Source of the DNA: Paenilisteria newyorkensis
GTDB taxonomy: Bacteria > Bacillota > Bacilli > Lactobacillales > Listeriaceae
Reading direction: 5' to 3'
NCBI RefSeq assembly: GCF_000766145.1
Contig: NZ_JNFB01000039.1
Location: 124,001 to 188,000, forward strand
Length of the DNA stretch: 64,000 nt
The notes beneath the pieces were generated by a model that saw nothing but the letters and a program-made list of their open reading frames with translations, was not told the origin of the DNA and did not search any database. Positions 17,788 through 27,324 of this stretch are shown piece by piece (the stretch's first letter is position 1; every line of letters begins with the position of its first letter). Position numbers and translations under genes: made by a program.

Positions 17788-18427
17788 AGTCTTCTTCAGT
17801 GATTACAACGCCCAAAGCCCTAGCGAAACTGAGCGCTTGTTCAGATGTCACGCGACAACCTCGCAATTTATCGAGTGAAACAGTCATGCCATCAAAGTGA
17901 TTGACGCTCAAATCAATACTTTCCATCATAACATTAGAGAAATTAGCCTCATTCAACTTACAATTTATAATTTCCGAATGCTTCAATTCACTCTCATAAA
18001 AATCTGCGTTTATGAGCGAACAATCATGCCATTCTACTTGTTTAAATTTCGAAAAACCGAGCGAACTCATCGTCATGAGACAGTTTTGAAAGAGGGTGTT
18101 ATGTATCAAAGAATCTGAGAGGTCAGCGCCAGTTAGCTTGCAATCAATGAATTGGCAACGGTGAATGACTGCAGAATTAAAAGCAACATTTGAAAGGTTA
18201 CACTTCTCAAAAATGACATCAGTAAGTTCAATATTCGGGAATTCAAGGGTCACAAAGTTCACGTTTCGCAGAATGACTTGGTCGAGAACGATTCGCTCCA
18301 TTGGATCAAAATCAAAGTCACGATCTTCTATCAATACTTCGCGCAGGTACACCTCTTCTGAAAGCCAATTTTGATCCAGTGGTTCCAAATGCGCTGGTAT
18401 TTTTGGTGTTTGCATTTTTTTCGACAT
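17786..18427 (-). CDS. Pentapeptide repeat protein (Qnr-like length)
   Basis: 213 residues from the ATG at 18427 behind AGGAGG. About 30 consecutive five-residue units of A/C-(D/N)-(L/F)-x-x type cover residues about 45-180 (for example CNLSNVAFNSA, CKLTGADLSDS, CKLNEANFSNV), predicting a right-handed quadrilateral beta-helix. The C-terminal LRGCRVTSEQALSFARALGV resembles the tail of Qnr-type proteins, which mimic DNA and protect gyrase. Length (Qnr is near 218) fits too. Quinolone protection is only a possibility; many such proteins have unknown roles. Confidence 0.85.
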   Translation of the reverse strand: MSKKMQTPKIPAHLEPLDQNWLSEEVYLREVLIEDRDFDFDPMERIVLDQVILRNVNFVTLEFPNIELTDVIFEKCNLSNVAFNSAVIHRCQFIDCKLTGADLSDSLIHNTLFQNCLMTMSSLGFSKFKQVEWHDCSLINADFYESELKHSEIINCKLNEANFSNVMMESIDLSVNHFDGMTVSLDKLRGCRVTSEQALSFARALGVVITEED

Positions 18428-18482
18428 GATAAAACCTCCTAAAAAAGCCACTAAGCAATAGACGCGCTCAGTGGCTGTATGC

Positions 18483-18872
18483 TTATTTTGATTTTGTTTT
18501 TCCTGTCCATCTTTTGTAGCCGCCTTTTAGTTGGAACACGTTCTTGTAGCCGGCTTTGTAAAGCATGATTGCGGCACGGTTGCTTCGTTGTGCGCTTTGG
18601 CAATACAAGTAAACAGGTAAGTCTTGACGAATTTCTGCTTTTCGAGCTTTCATTTGGGACATCGGAATGTTTCTTGCTCCTAAAATGTGCCCCGCGTCGA
18701 ATTCTTTCGGCTCGCGCACATCGATTAGTTGCGCTTTCCGGTAGTCTTTTTTGAATTCTTCCTCGGTTAAAATGGTTAACGCTTTCTTGCGCATCGTATA
18801 TTGATACACTTCATAGCCTAGCAAAACGAGCAAAATCGCAATTGCTAAGACCCAACTCCAGTCAATATTCAA
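18483..18872 (-). CDS. Membrane-anchored rhodanese-like protein
   Basis: 129 residues from the TTG at 18872, chosen because AAGGGG lies 9 bp upstream; GTG at 18905 is an alternative with poor RBS. One N-terminal membrane helix (about 4-22), then a single rhodanese domain with LIDVREPKEFDAGHI and active-site Cys in YLYCQSAQRSNRA. Likely a cytoplasm-facing sulfurtransferase or related persulfide carrier. Co-directional with the two genes upstream. Confidence 0.88.
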   Translation of the reverse strand: MNIDWSWVLAIAILLVLLGYEVYQYTMRKKALTILTEEEFKKDYRKAQLIDVREPKEFDAGHILGARNIPMSQMKARKAEIRQDLPVYLYCQSAQRSNRAAIMLYKAGYKNVFQLKGGYKRWTGKTKSK

Positions 18873-18918
18873 GCTGATATACCCCTTTCGTTTCTTTATC
18901 TCCACTTACCATTATAAC

Positions 18919-19194
18919 TTATTTTTTCTTTCCATCAATGACTTTCAAGGAAGTTTTTCGTTTTTTTGTTTGCGGTTGATTTTTCGCACGTAGTTTTTGG
19001 GATTGTTTGACCGCCGCCTCATATTTATCGTCTTTTTTCGGTCTGTTTCCTAAGAAGCGGAAGAGCAGCCAGATGATGAGGATTAAAATAATCGATACGA
19101 CCAGGCTGCTAATAATACTTTTAAAGCCTACGAAAAAGATACCGAACACTGCTAAAATAGCTAAAATATAAAACCAAATAGGGAATGTACGCAT
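18919..19194 (-). CDS. YqhP-like small membrane protein (SA1362 family)
   Basis: 91 residues: two hydrophobic segments (about 5-22 and 26-48) then a lysine-rich cytoplasmic tail ending DGKKK. It lies between yqhQ and the rhodanese gene, matching B. subtilis yqhP position. ATG at 19194 behind GAGGTG. No catalytic motif; function unknown. Confidence 0.75.
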   Translation of the reverse strand: MRTFPIWFYILAILAVFGIFFVGFKSIISSLVVSIILILIIWLLFRFLGNRPKKDDKYEAAVKQSQKLRAKNQPQTKKRKTSLKVIDGKKK

Positions 19195-19206
19195 ATTTTT
19201 TTCACC

Positions 19207-20166
19207 TCATTCTAGTAATTCTAGGTTTTTAGGTAGTGCTTCTTCTCGTTTGTCTTTTTCGACGCGGTGCAATTCGTTAAACGAGGCGATGGCTACTTCC
19301 ACTTGGTCATCTTGCGGTTCTTTTGTTGTTAAAAGTTGTAGCCACAAACCTGGAACGCCGAGATATTTCAAAATTGGGATGTTGCGGCATTTATTCGTTA
19401 GTTGTAGGACTTCAAACGCTACGCCGAGTACAACGGGGATGAGTAGAATCCGGTTGACTACGCGAACCCAGAGTGGGTCTGTTGGCACGAGCATATAGAT
19501 AAACATGCCGACAATCACAGTAAACAGGATGAAACTGGAACCGCAACGATAGTGAAGTCGTGATCTGCTTTGGACATTTTCGACGGTGAGCTCTAAATCA
19601 GCCTCATAGCAATTGATGACTTTATGCTCTGCGCCGTGATATTGGAACACACGCTTGATGATGGGCGTTTGGGAAACGGCGAAAATATAGCCGAGCAATA
19701 GAATTAATTTGAATAGTGTCTCGAGCATGATTTGTCCCATATCGCCCGACACGACTGGTCGGAAAAGGTTCGCGATAAAAACCGGAATGAGTGTCATGAC
19801 AAATTTTGCGAAGATGAAGGACAGCACCCCGACAACTGCCACGCCTAGCCACATCGCGAGTTTGGACTCTTTGGTCTCGATTTTCTTATTTTCTGCTTCG
19901 TCAAGCGGGTCCTCATCATAACGATCGGTTGCGAAGGTTAGATGCTTGGAGCCGATTGCGCTTGATTCGATCAAAGCAACGATGCCCCGAATAAAAGGGA
20001 TGCGCTTCAACGTTTGCACCCAGCCAGGTGGGTTTTTCGTTAAATAAAAGTATTCAATCGTGCCATCTTTTCGCCGGATAGCAGTGACGGTTTCTCTACG
20101 GCCGCCGAACATTACACCTTCGACCACGGCCTGACCGCCATATATTCCTTTTGTCTGTTCACTCAA
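19207..20166 (-). CDS. yqhQ: YqhQ family membrane protein (DUF1385)
   Basis: 319 residues. The N-terminal GGQAVVEGVMFGGRR and mid-protein FQYHGAEHKVINCYE are DUF1385 signatures; about four membrane helices lie between 105 and 265. TTG start at 20166 behind GGTGA. A predicted metal- or substrate-binding HGAEH motif is intact. Function not established. The gene is divergent from the aminopeptidase gene. Confidence 0.9.
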   Translation of the reverse strand: MSEQTKGIYGGQAVVEGVMFGGRRETVTAIRRKDGTIEYFYLTKNPPGWVQTLKRIPFIRGIVALIESSAIGSKHLTFATDRYDEDPLDEAENKKIETKESKLAMWLGVAVVGVLSFIFAKFVMTLIPVFIANLFRPVVSGDMGQIMLETLFKLILLLGYIFAVSQTPIIKRVFQYHGAEHKVINCYEADLELTVENVQSRSRLHYRCGSSFILFTVIVGMFIYMLVPTDPLWVRVVNRILLIPVVLGVAFEVLQLTNKCRNIPILKYLGVPGLWLQLLTTKEPQDDQVEVAIASFNELHRVEKDKREEALPKNLELLE

Positions 20167-20249
20167 AATCGTTCACCAGCCTTATTTAGTATACAACTGC
20201 TATTCTACGCTAATTTGCCGAATTCGTATAGTTATAACGCATAAAAAAA

Positions 20250-20276
20250 GTTATTTTGCGCGGTTTGTGATAGAAT
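20250..20276 (+). promoter_or_regulatory. Extended -10 promoter for pepP-like gene/efp
   Basis: TGATAGAAT extended -10 at 20268-20276, with a poor -35 (GTTATT). Located 57 bp upstream of the ATG at 20333. Confidence 0.45.
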
Positions 20277-20332
20277 AGCTGTATTCGAGTGGAAAAATAG
20301 TTACATAACGAAACATTTTAGGAGGAATTAGA

Positions 20333-21394
20333 ATGACGAAATTAGCAAAGATTCAAGCAGTTTTAGAAGATAGAAATATGGAAGCTGTCCTTGTGACGAG
20401 TGACTATAACCGCCGCTACGTAGCAGATTTCACAGGAACGACTGGTATGGCTTTAATCACGCCAAAACAAGCTTTTTTCATTACAGATTTCCGTTATACA
20501 GAGCAAGCAGCTAAGCAGGCGGTAGGTTACGAAATCCGTCAAAACAAAGGTCCGATTTATGAAACAGTGCAAGCAATTATTGCAGAATTAGGGATTAAAA
20601 CGCTTTATTTTGAGGAAGCTTACGTAACCGTCGCAGAACATAAATTAATGCAAAGCTTTTTCTCTGCAAAATTAGAGCCGTTTAGCGATTTATTTGAGGA
20701 TATGCGTAAAGTCAAAACGGCGTCAGAACTCTCCGCGATTAAAACAGCTTGTGAAATCGCAGACGCAGCATTCACGCATATTTTGACGTTCATTAAACCG
20801 GGGTTGACAGAGCTAGAAGTATCTAATGAACTGGAATTTTTCATGCGTAGAAATGGGGCATCGGGATCTTCTTTTGACACGATTGTTGCTTCTGGATTAC
20901 GCTCTGCCTTGCCGCACGGTGTTGCCTCGGACAAGATTATCGAAGTAGGCGACTTTGTGACGATGGATTACGGCTGTTATTACAATGGCTACTGCTCGGA
21001 TATGACGCGCACGATTGCGATTGGCGAGCCTAGTGCCAAGTTAAAAGAAATCTACGCGGTGACTCTGGAAGCGCAACTTAAAGTCATCGACGCGCTAAAA
21101 CCAGGCATGACGGGTATCCAAGCAGACGCTATTGCCCGCGATCACATTGCCTCAAAAGGATACGGGGAAGCATTTGGTCATTCATTAGGTCATGGTATCG
21201 GTTTAGAAATCCACGAAGGACCAAACCTTTCGATGAAGAGTCCTAATGTTCTTGTACCAGGAAATGTTGTTACGGATGAGCCGGGCATTTACTTACCGGG
21301 CATTGGTGGCGTGCGGATTGAAGATGATATTTTGATTACAGAAACAGGAAATGAAGTTTTAACACACTCGTCAAAAGAACTAATTATTTTATAG
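20333..21394 (+). CDS. yqhT: Xaa-Pro aminopeptidase-like M24 metallopeptidase
   Basis: 353 residues with a creatinase-like N-domain (1-125) and an M24 pita-bread domain. Metal ligands are visible: Asp in TMDYGCYYNG, Asp in SDMTRTIA, His in LGHGIGLEIHE, Glu in VTDEPGIY and Glu in VRIEDD. Expected to release N-terminal residues before proline in the cytoplasm. It precedes efp by 72 bp, as in B. subtilis (yqhT-efp), a link between proline peptide metabolism and polyproline translation. RBS GGAGG. Confidence 0.93.
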   Translation: MTKLAKIQAVLEDRNMEAVLVTSDYNRRYVADFTGTTGMALITPKQAFFITDFRYTEQAAKQAVGYEIRQNKGPIYETVQAIIAELGIKTLYFEEAYVTVAEHKLMQSFFSAKLEPFSDLFEDMRKVKTASELSAIKTACEIADAAFTHILTFIKPGLTELEVSNELEFFMRRNGASGSSFDTIVASGLRSALPHGVASDKIIEVGDFVTMDYGCYYNGYCSDMTRTIAIGEPSAKLKEIYAVTLEAQLKVIDALKPGMTGIQADAIARDHIASKGYGEAFGHSLGHGIGLEIHEGPNLSMKSPNVLVPGNVVTDEPGIYLPGIGGVRIEDDILITETGNEVLTHSSKELIIL

Positions 21395-21466
21395 AATTGT
21401 ATAATGGCGCGTTTTGTGGTTAAATAAGTAAGGATGAAACCAACTTAAAAGTAGGAGGATACAAAG

Positions 21467-22030
21467 ATGATTTCAGTAAACGATTTTAAAACAGGTTTAA
21501 CGATTGAAGTAGATAACGGCATCTGGCGCGTACTAGATTTCCAACATGTAAAACCAGGAAAGGGCGCTGCATTCGTTCGTTCGAAATTACGTAACTTACG
21601 TACTGGCGCTATTCAAGAAAAAACATTCCGTGGCGGCGAGAAAGTAGCCAAAGCACAGATCGATAACAATAAAATGCAATATTTGTACGCAAGCGGCGAT
21701 CAACATGTCTTTATGAACACAGAAACATACGATCAAATCGAGCTACCAGAAAAACAAATCGAGTATGAATTGAAATTTTTACGTGAAAACATGGAAGTTC
21801 AAATCATGATGTACCAAGGAGAAACACTTGGTGTCGATTTGCCAAACACGGTGGAGTTGAAAGTCGTAGCGACAGACCCAGGAATCAAAGGCGACACGTC
21901 TTCTGGTGGCTCTAAACCGGCCACGCTTGAAACTGGTCTTGTTGTAAACGTTCCTTTCTTCGTTAATGTGGATGATACATTGGTTGTCAACACAACAGAA
22001 GGCGGATCCTACGTTTCCCGTGCACAATAA
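21467..22030 (+). CDS. efp: Elongation factor P
   Basis: 187 residues, three beta-barrel domains. Rescues ribosomes stalled at polyproline. The tip of domain I is KPGKGAAF with Lys32, the residue carrying 5-aminopentanol in B. subtilis; the loop matches that type and not the lysylated gammaproteobacterial type. The presence of ymfF, ymfH and ymfI at 60-64 kb fits the same modification here. ATG behind AGGAGG. Confidence 0.97.
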   Translation: MISVNDFKTGLTIEVDNGIWRVLDFQHVKPGKGAAFVRSKLRNLRTGAIQEKTFRGGEKVAKAQIDNNKMQYLYASGDQHVFMNTETYDQIELPEKQIEYELKFLRENMEVQIMMYQGETLGVDLPNTVELKVVATDPGIKGDTSSGGSKPATLETGLVVNVPFFVNVDDTLVVNTTEGGSYVSRAQ

Positions 22031-22033
22031 TTG

Positions 22034-22112
22034 AAAAAATAGTCTGTCTAATTCTGTTCAGAGCCTACTTTTACGGTTCTATACTAGCAGAATGAGACAA
22101 GGCTATTTTTTT
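22034..22112 (+). terminator. Terminator after efp
   Basis: Long interrupted stem: AAAAATAG, TGTCT, ATTCTG paired with CAGAAT, AGACA, CTATTTTT, followed by T-rich sequence. Confidence 0.8.
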
Positions 22113-22155
22113 TCGCAAAAACACGGCGTTAAGCTACGAGTTTCTATAGAAAGTA

Positions 22156-22164
22156 TGGTACAAT
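22156..22164 (+). promoter_or_regulatory. Extended -10 promoter for accB
   Basis: TGGTACAAT with no recognisable -35; 74 bp upstream of the accB ATG. I saw no FapR-type box. Confidence 0.4.
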
Positions 22165-22237
22165 AATTAGGATGCGTGACGAATGCATTTGAACTTATAT
22201 ATATTTTATAGATGAATTTTGAGGAGTGTTATAAATA

Positions 22238-22699
22238 ATGTTATCAATTAACGAGATTAAGCAACTTGTGAAATTAGTAGATGAGTCTTCATTGACTGAG
22301 TTCGAATACGAGACAGAACAAGGCAAAATCAAAATGAAAAAAGGTGGCGAACACGCGCTAGCACCAGTAGTTTCCACACCAGCAGTTCAAGCAGTTCTTC
22401 CAGCGCCTCAAGTAGAAACAGAAGTAGTCGCGGCAACACCAGCTGCACCAACAGAAGACCTTCACATTATTACATCACCAATGGTCGGCACGTTTTACAG
22501 CTCTCCAAATCCAGAAAGCCCAGCGTTTGTAGAAGTCGGCACAGTCGTTCACGAAAAAACAGTTGTTGGGATTATCGAAGCCATGAAATTACTAAATGAT
22601 GTGGACGCAGATGTGAATGGCGAAATCGTTGAAGTACTTGCTTCAAACGGAGAATTAGTCGAATTCGGTCAGCCACTATTTAAAGTTAGAAAGAAATAA
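22238..22699 (+). CDS. accB: Biotin carboxyl carrier protein of acetyl-CoA carboxylase
   Basis: 153 residues. An N-terminal dimer/partner segment (1-35), an Ala/Pro/Val-rich linker (about 40-73), and a C-terminal biotinyl domain with the biotin-accepting Lys117 in EAMKL. Carries CO2 from AccC to the carboxyltransferase in fatty acid synthesis. Followed by accC after 12 bp. RBS GAGGAG. Confidence 0.96.
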   Translation: MLSINEIKQLVKLVDESSLTEFEYETEQGKIKMKKGGEHALAPVVSTPAVQAVLPAPQVETEVVAATPAAPTEDLHIITSPMVGTFYSSPNPESPAFVEVGTVVHEKTVVGIIEAMKLLNDVDADVNGEIVEVLASNGELVEFGQPLFKVRKK

Positions 22700-22711
22700 G
22701 GGGTAATAATC

Positions 22712-24067
22712 ATGATAAAAAAAATATTGATTGCGAACCGTGGCGAAATCGCAGTTCGTATCATCCGCGCTGCAAAAGAGATGAATATTGAAACGGTTGC
22801 CATTTATTCAGAAGCAGATGCTGAGAGCCTACATATCCAACTAGCAGACGAAGCATACTGTGTTGGTCCTGCATCTACGAAAGAAAGCTATCTCAACATG
22901 TCAAACATTATTAGCGTTGCTGTATTGACGAATTGCGATGCGATTCATCCAGGCTATGGTTTCTTAGCGGAAAACGCTGATTTTGCGGAGCTTTGCCAAG
23001 ATTGTAATATTATTTTCATCGGTCCAAGCGCTGATGCTATTTCTCAAATGGGAACGAAAGATGTCGCGCGCGAAACCATGAAAAAAGCTGGCGTTCCAGT
23101 AGTTCCGGGCTCTACAGGGATTATTAAAGACGTAGAAGAAGCGAAGAAATTAGCGAAAAAAATCGGCTATCCAGTCATCATCAAAGCAACAGCAGGTGGT
23201 GGCGGTAAAGGGATTCGTGTTGCGGAAGACGAAGAGAAGCTCATCTCTGGTTTGCAAACCACGCAACAAGAAGCAGAAGCCGCATTTGGTGATTCTGGTG
23301 TGTACATCGAGAAATTTATCCAAGATTTCCGTCATGTAGAGATTCAGATCATGGCTGATAATTATGGAAATGCTATTCATCTAGGAGAGCGCGATTGTTC
23401 GATTCAACGTCGCCTTCAAAAACTCATTGAAGAAGCACCATCACCAGCCCTAGATGAAAAAATGCGTCAAAAAATGGGGAAAGCAGCTGTGAAAGCAGCA
23501 AAAGCCGTGAAATATTCTGGCGCTGGAACCATCGAATTTATTTACGAACCACACGAAAAAACGTTTTATTTTATGGAAATGAACACGCGTGTCCAAGTAG
23601 AGCATCCCGTAACAGAATGGATTACAGGAATCGATATCGTCAAGCAGCAAATCCTTGTTGCCTCTGGTGAACGTTTGACAATCAAACAAGAAGACGTGAA
23701 ATTGACAGGCTGGGCGATTGAATGCCGTATTAACGCAGAAAATCCAGAAAAGAATTTCATGCCAGCACCAGGAGAAATTAAGTTTTACCTTCCACCAGGT
23801 GGTAATGGCGTCCGTGTGGATTCTGCCGCTTATCCGAACTACAAAATCCCGCCATACTACGATTCTATGGTAGCGAAAGTCATTTGTTACGGCGAAACCC
23901 GTGATGAAGCCATCGCTACAATGAAACGCGCATTAGGCGAATTTGCGATTGAAGGCATTCCAACAACGATTCCGTTCCATCTACGCGTGTTAGACCACGA
24001 AGTTTTTCAATCAGGGGACTTTAATACGAAATTCCTTGAAAAGTATGATGTAATGAATCTATCGTGA
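22712..24067 (+). CDS. accC: Acetyl-CoA carboxylase, biotin carboxylase subunit
   Basis: 451 residues, ATP-grasp enzyme that carboxylates biotin on AccB. It begins [17 protein letters not shown]. The glycine-rich ATP loop GGGGKGI is near 164-170, with metal/biotin residues in [25 protein letters not shown]. Third gene downstream is nusB; no terminator is seen within accB-accC-yqhY. Confidence 0.97.
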   Translation: MIKKILIANRGEIAVRIIRAAKEMNIETVAIYSEADAESLHIQLADEAYCVGPASTKESYLNMSNIISVAVLTNCDAIHPGYGFLAENADFAELCQDCNIIFIGPSADAISQMGTKDVARETMKKAGVPVVPGSTGIIKDVEEAKKLAKKIGYPVIIKATAGGGGKGIRVAEDEEKLISGLQTTQQEAEAAFGDSGVYIEKFIQDFRHVEIQIMADNYGNAIHLGERDCSIQRRLQKLIEEAPSPALDEKMRQKMGKAAVKAAKAVKYSGAGTIEFIYEPHEKTFYFMEMNTRVQVEHPVTEWITGIDIVKQQILVASGERLTIKQEDVKLTGWAIECRINAENPEKNFMPAPGEIKFYLPPGGNGVRVDSAAYPNYKIPPYYDSMVAKVICYGETRDEAIATMKRALGEFAIEGIPTTIPFHLRVLDHEVFQSGDFNTKFLEKYDVMNLS

Positions 24068-24079
24068 GGAGAGATAATC

Positions 24080-24478
24080 ATGGCACTAACGAAAAATAAA
24101 AACGAGGAAACACTCGGTAAAATCGAAATTGCACCAGAAGTAATCGGTGTTATTGCAGGACTTGCCGCGGCAGAAGTTGAAAATGTGGCTGGTATGCAAG
24201 GCTCGTTTACTAATGAAATGCGCGAACGTCTTGGCGGTGCAGTGAACCACAGTAAAGGTGTTAAAATTGATCTAACCGAAGCTGGCATTGTGATCGATGT
24301 GTATTGCTATATTCAATTTGGCGCAACGATTCCACTTTTAGCACAAAACATCCAAGATAGCATTCGTGAAACCATTCTAAATATGACTGGCCTTGAAGTT
24401 GTAGAAGTGAACATCCATATTGTCGGTGTCCAATTCGAGCGACAAGAAACGATGTCATTTGATGAATTAGAAATTTAA
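24080..24478 (+). CDS. yqhY: Asp23/Gls24 family envelope stress protein YqhY
   Basis: 132 residues of Asp23 type: IEIAPEVIGVIAGLAAAEV, YIQFGATIPLLAQNIQDSI and VNIHIVGVQF. In Firmicutes this gene accompanies accBC and is linked to control of acetyl-CoA carboxylase activity; loss in B. subtilis selects acc mutations. Start ATG at 24080 behind GAGGAGAG, 12 bp after accC. Confidence 0.92.
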   Translation: MALTKNKNEETLGKIEIAPEVIGVIAGLAAAEVENVAGMQGSFTNEMRERLGGAVNHSKGVKIDLTEAGIVIDVYCYIQFGATIPLLAQNIQDSIRETILNMTGLEVVEVNIHIVGVQFERQETMSFDELEI

Positions 24479-24480
24479 TA

Positions 24481-24498
24481 AGTAAGGCGAACCTTACT
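24481..24498 (+). other. Perfect CGAA-tetraloop hairpin before nusB
   Basis: AGTAAGG-CGAA-CCTTACT, 7 bp, between yqhY and nusB and ending 6 bp before the nusB RBS. No U-run follows, so it is not a terminator; it may be a processing or stability element. Confidence 0.5.
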
Positions 24499-24520
24499 GA
24501 ACTAAGGAGTAGAGCTTTTA

Positions 24521-24913
24521 ATGAAAAGACGAGAAGCACGAGAAAAGGCTCTTCAAATATTGTTTCAGATGGAACTCAATGAGATGCATTTGGACCAAGC
24601 GATAGCCAACGTGATGGAAGACCAAAGCGATGCCTATGTCGATAAGTTAGTAGAAGGCGTCGTGGCCAATAAGACAGCGATTGATGGGCTGATTGCAGGG
24701 AATTTGGACAATTGGAGTATGGATCGATTAAATAAAGTCGACCTTGCTATCTTGCGGGTGAGTGTATTTGAAATGGTATATTGTGAAGATATTCCAGATC
24801 GAGTAAGCCTTAACGAATCCCTTGAAATCGCCAAAATTTTCAGCGACGAGAAGTCAAGTAAGTTTATCAATGGTGTTTTAGCCAATATCGCAAAAGATGA
24901 CGGTATAGAATAA
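24521..24913 (+). CDS. nusB: Transcription antitermination factor NusB
   Basis: 130 residues beginning MKRREAREKALQILFQME. The C-terminal FINGVLANIAK is the usual NusB ending. Binds boxA RNA with S10 in rRNA transcription complexes. RBS AAGGAG at somewhat long spacing (about 12 bp). Confidence 0.96.
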   Translation: MKRREAREKALQILFQMELNEMHLDQAIANVMEDQSDAYVDKLVEGVVANKTAIDGLIAGNLDNWSMDRLNKVDLAILRVSVFEMVYCEDIPDRVSLNESLEIAKIFSDEKSSKFINGVLANIAKDDGIE

Positions 24914-24942
24914 ATATGTTTTTCTGCGCAGTATCATTTTAA

Positions 24943-24972
24943 TTGACAAAAGTTTCGACAAATGAGTAATGT
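24943..24972 (+). promoter_or_regulatory. Promoter for folD
   Basis: TTGACA, 18 bp, TAATGT, immediately before a structured leader. Confidence 0.5.
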
Positions 24973-24973
24973 T

Positions 24974-25014
24974 ACCTGTTTCGGGGCGCTTTTCGGGCCT
25001 CGGAAGCATCAGGT
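24974..25014 (+). other. Stem-loop leader of folD
   Basis: Outer ACCTG/CAGGT and inner TTTCGGGGC/GCCTCGGAA (with wobble pairs) enclose a 9-nt loop. It ends 29 bp before the folD start and has no U-run. I could not match it to the THF or another riboswitch class. Confidence 0.45.
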
Positions 25015-25043
25015 TTCATATAAATATTAAGGGGGCTTTTTTG

Positions 25044-25910
25044 ATGGGACAAATTATTGATGGTAAAGAACTGGCGAAAAAAATTCAAGAAAACGTAACA
25101 AATGAGGTAGCTGAACTCGCGAAGCAAAATTTACAACCAGGACTTGCGGTTGTGCTTGTGGGCGATAATCAGGCAAGCCGTACATATGTAAGAAATAAGC
25201 AGAAGCGCACAGAAGAAGCAGGTATGAAATCCGTTTTAATCGAGTTACCAGAAGATATTTCAGAAGCGAAATTACTAGAAACAGTGGAAGATTTGAATAA
25301 TGACGTGACGATTCACGGTATTTTAGTACAGTTACCACTTCCAAAGCATATTTCGGAGGACAAAGTGATCGACACCATTATTCCTGAAAAAGATGTCGAC
25401 GGCTTCCACCCAATCAATGTTGGGAATCTTTATGTTGGCAAGGAAGCGTTTGTTCCGTGTACGCCAGCTGGGATTATTGAGCTGATTAAATCGACAGGTG
25501 TTTCTATCGAAGGCAAACAAGCGGTCGTTATCGGACGTAGTAATATTGTCGGAAAACCTGTAGCACAGCTCTTATTGCAAGAAAATGCGACGGTAACTAT
25601 CGCGCACAGTCGCACGAAAGATTTACCAGCCGTTGCACGCACAGCAGATATTCTGGTTGTGGCCACTGGATTGGCTAAATTCATTAAAAAAGACGCGATT
25701 AAGCCTGGTGCTGTGGTCATCGATGTAGGTATGGATCGTGATGAAAATAATAAATTATGCGGCGACGTAGATTTTGATGACGTCAAAGATACTGCTGGGT
25801 TTATTACTCCGGTTCCTGGTGGCGTTGGCCCCATGACGATTACTATGCTGCTTGCGAACACATTAAAAGCGGCAAAACGCATTTGGGATACACAATTACA
25901 GACGAAATAA
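25044..25910 (+). CDS. folD: Methylene-THF dehydrogenase / methenyl-THF cyclohydrolase
   Basis: Bifunctional NADP-dependent oxidation of 5,10-methylene-THF and hydrolysis to 10-formyl-THF. 288 residues from the ATG at 25044 behind AAGGGGG; the frame is open 25 codons upstream but without RBS. Landmarks: YVRNKQK with catalytic Lys (about 52-58), [23 protein letters not shown] and [10 protein letters not shown]. Works on the methylene-THF produced by GcvT. Confidence 0.96.
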   Translation: MGQIIDGKELAKKIQENVTNEVAELAKQNLQPGLAVVLVGDNQASRTYVRNKQKRTEEAGMKSVLIELPEDISEAKLLETVEDLNNDVTIHGILVQLPLPKHISEDKVIDTIIPEKDVDGFHPINVGNLYVGKEAFVPCTPAGIIELIKSTGVSIEGKQAVVIGRSNIVGKPVAQLLLQENATVTIAHSRTKDLPAVARTADILVVATGLAKFIKKDAIKPGAVVIDVGMDRDENNKLCGDVDFDDVKDTAGFITPVPGGVGPMTITMLLANTLKAAKRIWDTQLQTK

Positions 25911-25922
25911 GTGTTTAGAAAA

Positions 25923-25960
25923 TAGTCAGCATGTCGATTACTGGCATGCTGATAGAATTT
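25923..25960 (+). terminator. Possible terminator after folD
   Basis: ATAGTCAGCATG / CATGCTGATAG stem with an 11-nt loop followed by AATTTTTATT; the T-run is imperfect. Confidence 0.5.
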
Positions 25961-25978
25961 TTATTGTAGGGTTGTGTG

Positions 25979-27322
25979 ATGATGGAACAAGACAAATACC
26001 TCAGTGTTGAGGCGCTAACTAAATATATTGAAAAGAAATTCGAAGTGGATCCTTATTTGAAGAATGTCTACGTCAAAGGGGAAATTTCAAATTTTAAACA
26101 ACCTGTCAGCGGTCATATGTATTTCACGCTGAAAGATGAAGGCGCTGAGCTTCGTTGTGTTATGTTCCAAAAATCGGCTGCTAAACTTGGATTTAAGCCT
26201 GAGGACGGTATGCAAATCATGTTGACCGGTCGCGTGAGTGTGTTTAGTAAAGGTGGACGTTATCAGCTCTATGCGGAGTGGATGGAGCCCGATGGTGTTG
26301 GTAGTCTTTACATCAAACTGGAACAATTAAAGAAACAATTAGACAAGGAGGGGCTTTTTGCGCAAAATCGCAAACGAGCGCTTCCTTCTTTTCCTGCAAA
26401 AGTGGGGATAATCACGTCGAAAACTGGGGCCGCGATTCGCGATATGATTACGACAATGAAGCGACGCATGCCATCAACGGAAATTTTGCTGTTTCCAACG
26501 ATTGTGCAAGGTGAGACGGCAGCGCCAAATATTGTTCGGAATATTGAACGTGCTAATTTTCGGAATGATATTGATGTGTTGATTGTTGGCCGTGGTGGTG
26601 GCTCGATTGAGGATTTATGGGCTTTTAACGAGGAAGTTGTCGTTCGCGCTGTTGCAGATTCGGCTATTCCAGTTATTTCCGCCGTGGGGCATGAGACGGA
26701 TACAACCTTGACAGATTATGTTGCGGATGTTCGGGCTGCGACGCCAACAGCAGCTGCAGAATTGGCCGTGCCAGATTATCGAGATTTGTTAGAACGCATA
26801 GCGGAGCGTCGGTTTCGCCTGATTCAAGCGATGAAGCAACGAGTAGATATTTCCAAGCAGCATGTGTCTAGGCAGCAAGAACGTTTAGTCATGCATGGAC
26901 CTAAGCGCCAAATAGAACAGTATCAGGAGCGTACGGATTATTTTGTCGAACGTTTAGCGCGCGGATTGAAACAACATCTTATTTTGAAGCAACATGCTTT
27001 TGAACGGCTATCATTTCGTTTATCACACACTGGATTGGACCGTGAAATTGCACAGCAGAAGCAACAATTAGCGAATGTTCGAAAAGATTTGAATCAACAG
27101 ATGAGCCACCTTGTCACTGCCAAACGACGAGATTTCTTGCAAAAAATAGAGGCCTTAGAGCATTTAAGTCCACTTGGCTTGCTGCAGCGTGGTTTTAGCG
27201 TTGTATATAAGGAAAATGAGATTTTATCATCGAGCGCGAATTTAGAAATTGGCGATGAAATTAAAGTGACGATGGCAGACGGAAAAATTCGTGCAAAAAT
27301 CACAGAAAAGGAGGGCATCTAA
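25979..27322 (+). CDS. xseA: Exodeoxyribonuclease VII large subunit
   Basis: 447 residues: an N-terminal OB-fold (about 5-105, VYVKGEISNFKQPVSGHMYF), a catalytic domain (about 125-320) with GRGGGSIEDLWAFNEE and GHETDTTLTD, and a coiled-coil C-terminal region. Degrades single-stranded DNA with the XseB subunit. The start codon is ambiguous among GTG 25976, ATG 25979 and ATG 25982; ATG 25979 best fits GTAGGG. Confidence 0.95.
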   Translation: MMEQDKYLSVEALTKYIEKKFEVDPYLKNVYVKGEISNFKQPVSGHMYFTLKDEGAELRCVMFQKSAAKLGFKPEDGMQIMLTGRVSVFSKGGRYQLYAEWMEPDGVGSLYIKLEQLKKQLDKEGLFAQNRKRALPSFPAKVGIITSKTGAAIRDMITTMKRRMPSTEILLFPTIVQGETAAPNIVRNIERANFRNDIDVLIVGRGGGSIEDLWAFNEEVVVRAVADSAIPVISAVGHETDTTLTDYVADVRAATPTAAAELAVPDYRDLLERIAERRFRLIQAMKQRVDISKQHVSRQQERLVMHGPKRQIEQYQERTDYFVERLARGLKQHLILKQHAFERLSFRLSHTGLDREIAQQKQQLANVRKDLNQQMSHLVTAKRRDFLQKIEALEHLSPLGLLQRGFSVVYKENEILSSSANLEIGDEIKVTMADGKIRAKITEKEGI

Positions 27323-27324
27323 TC

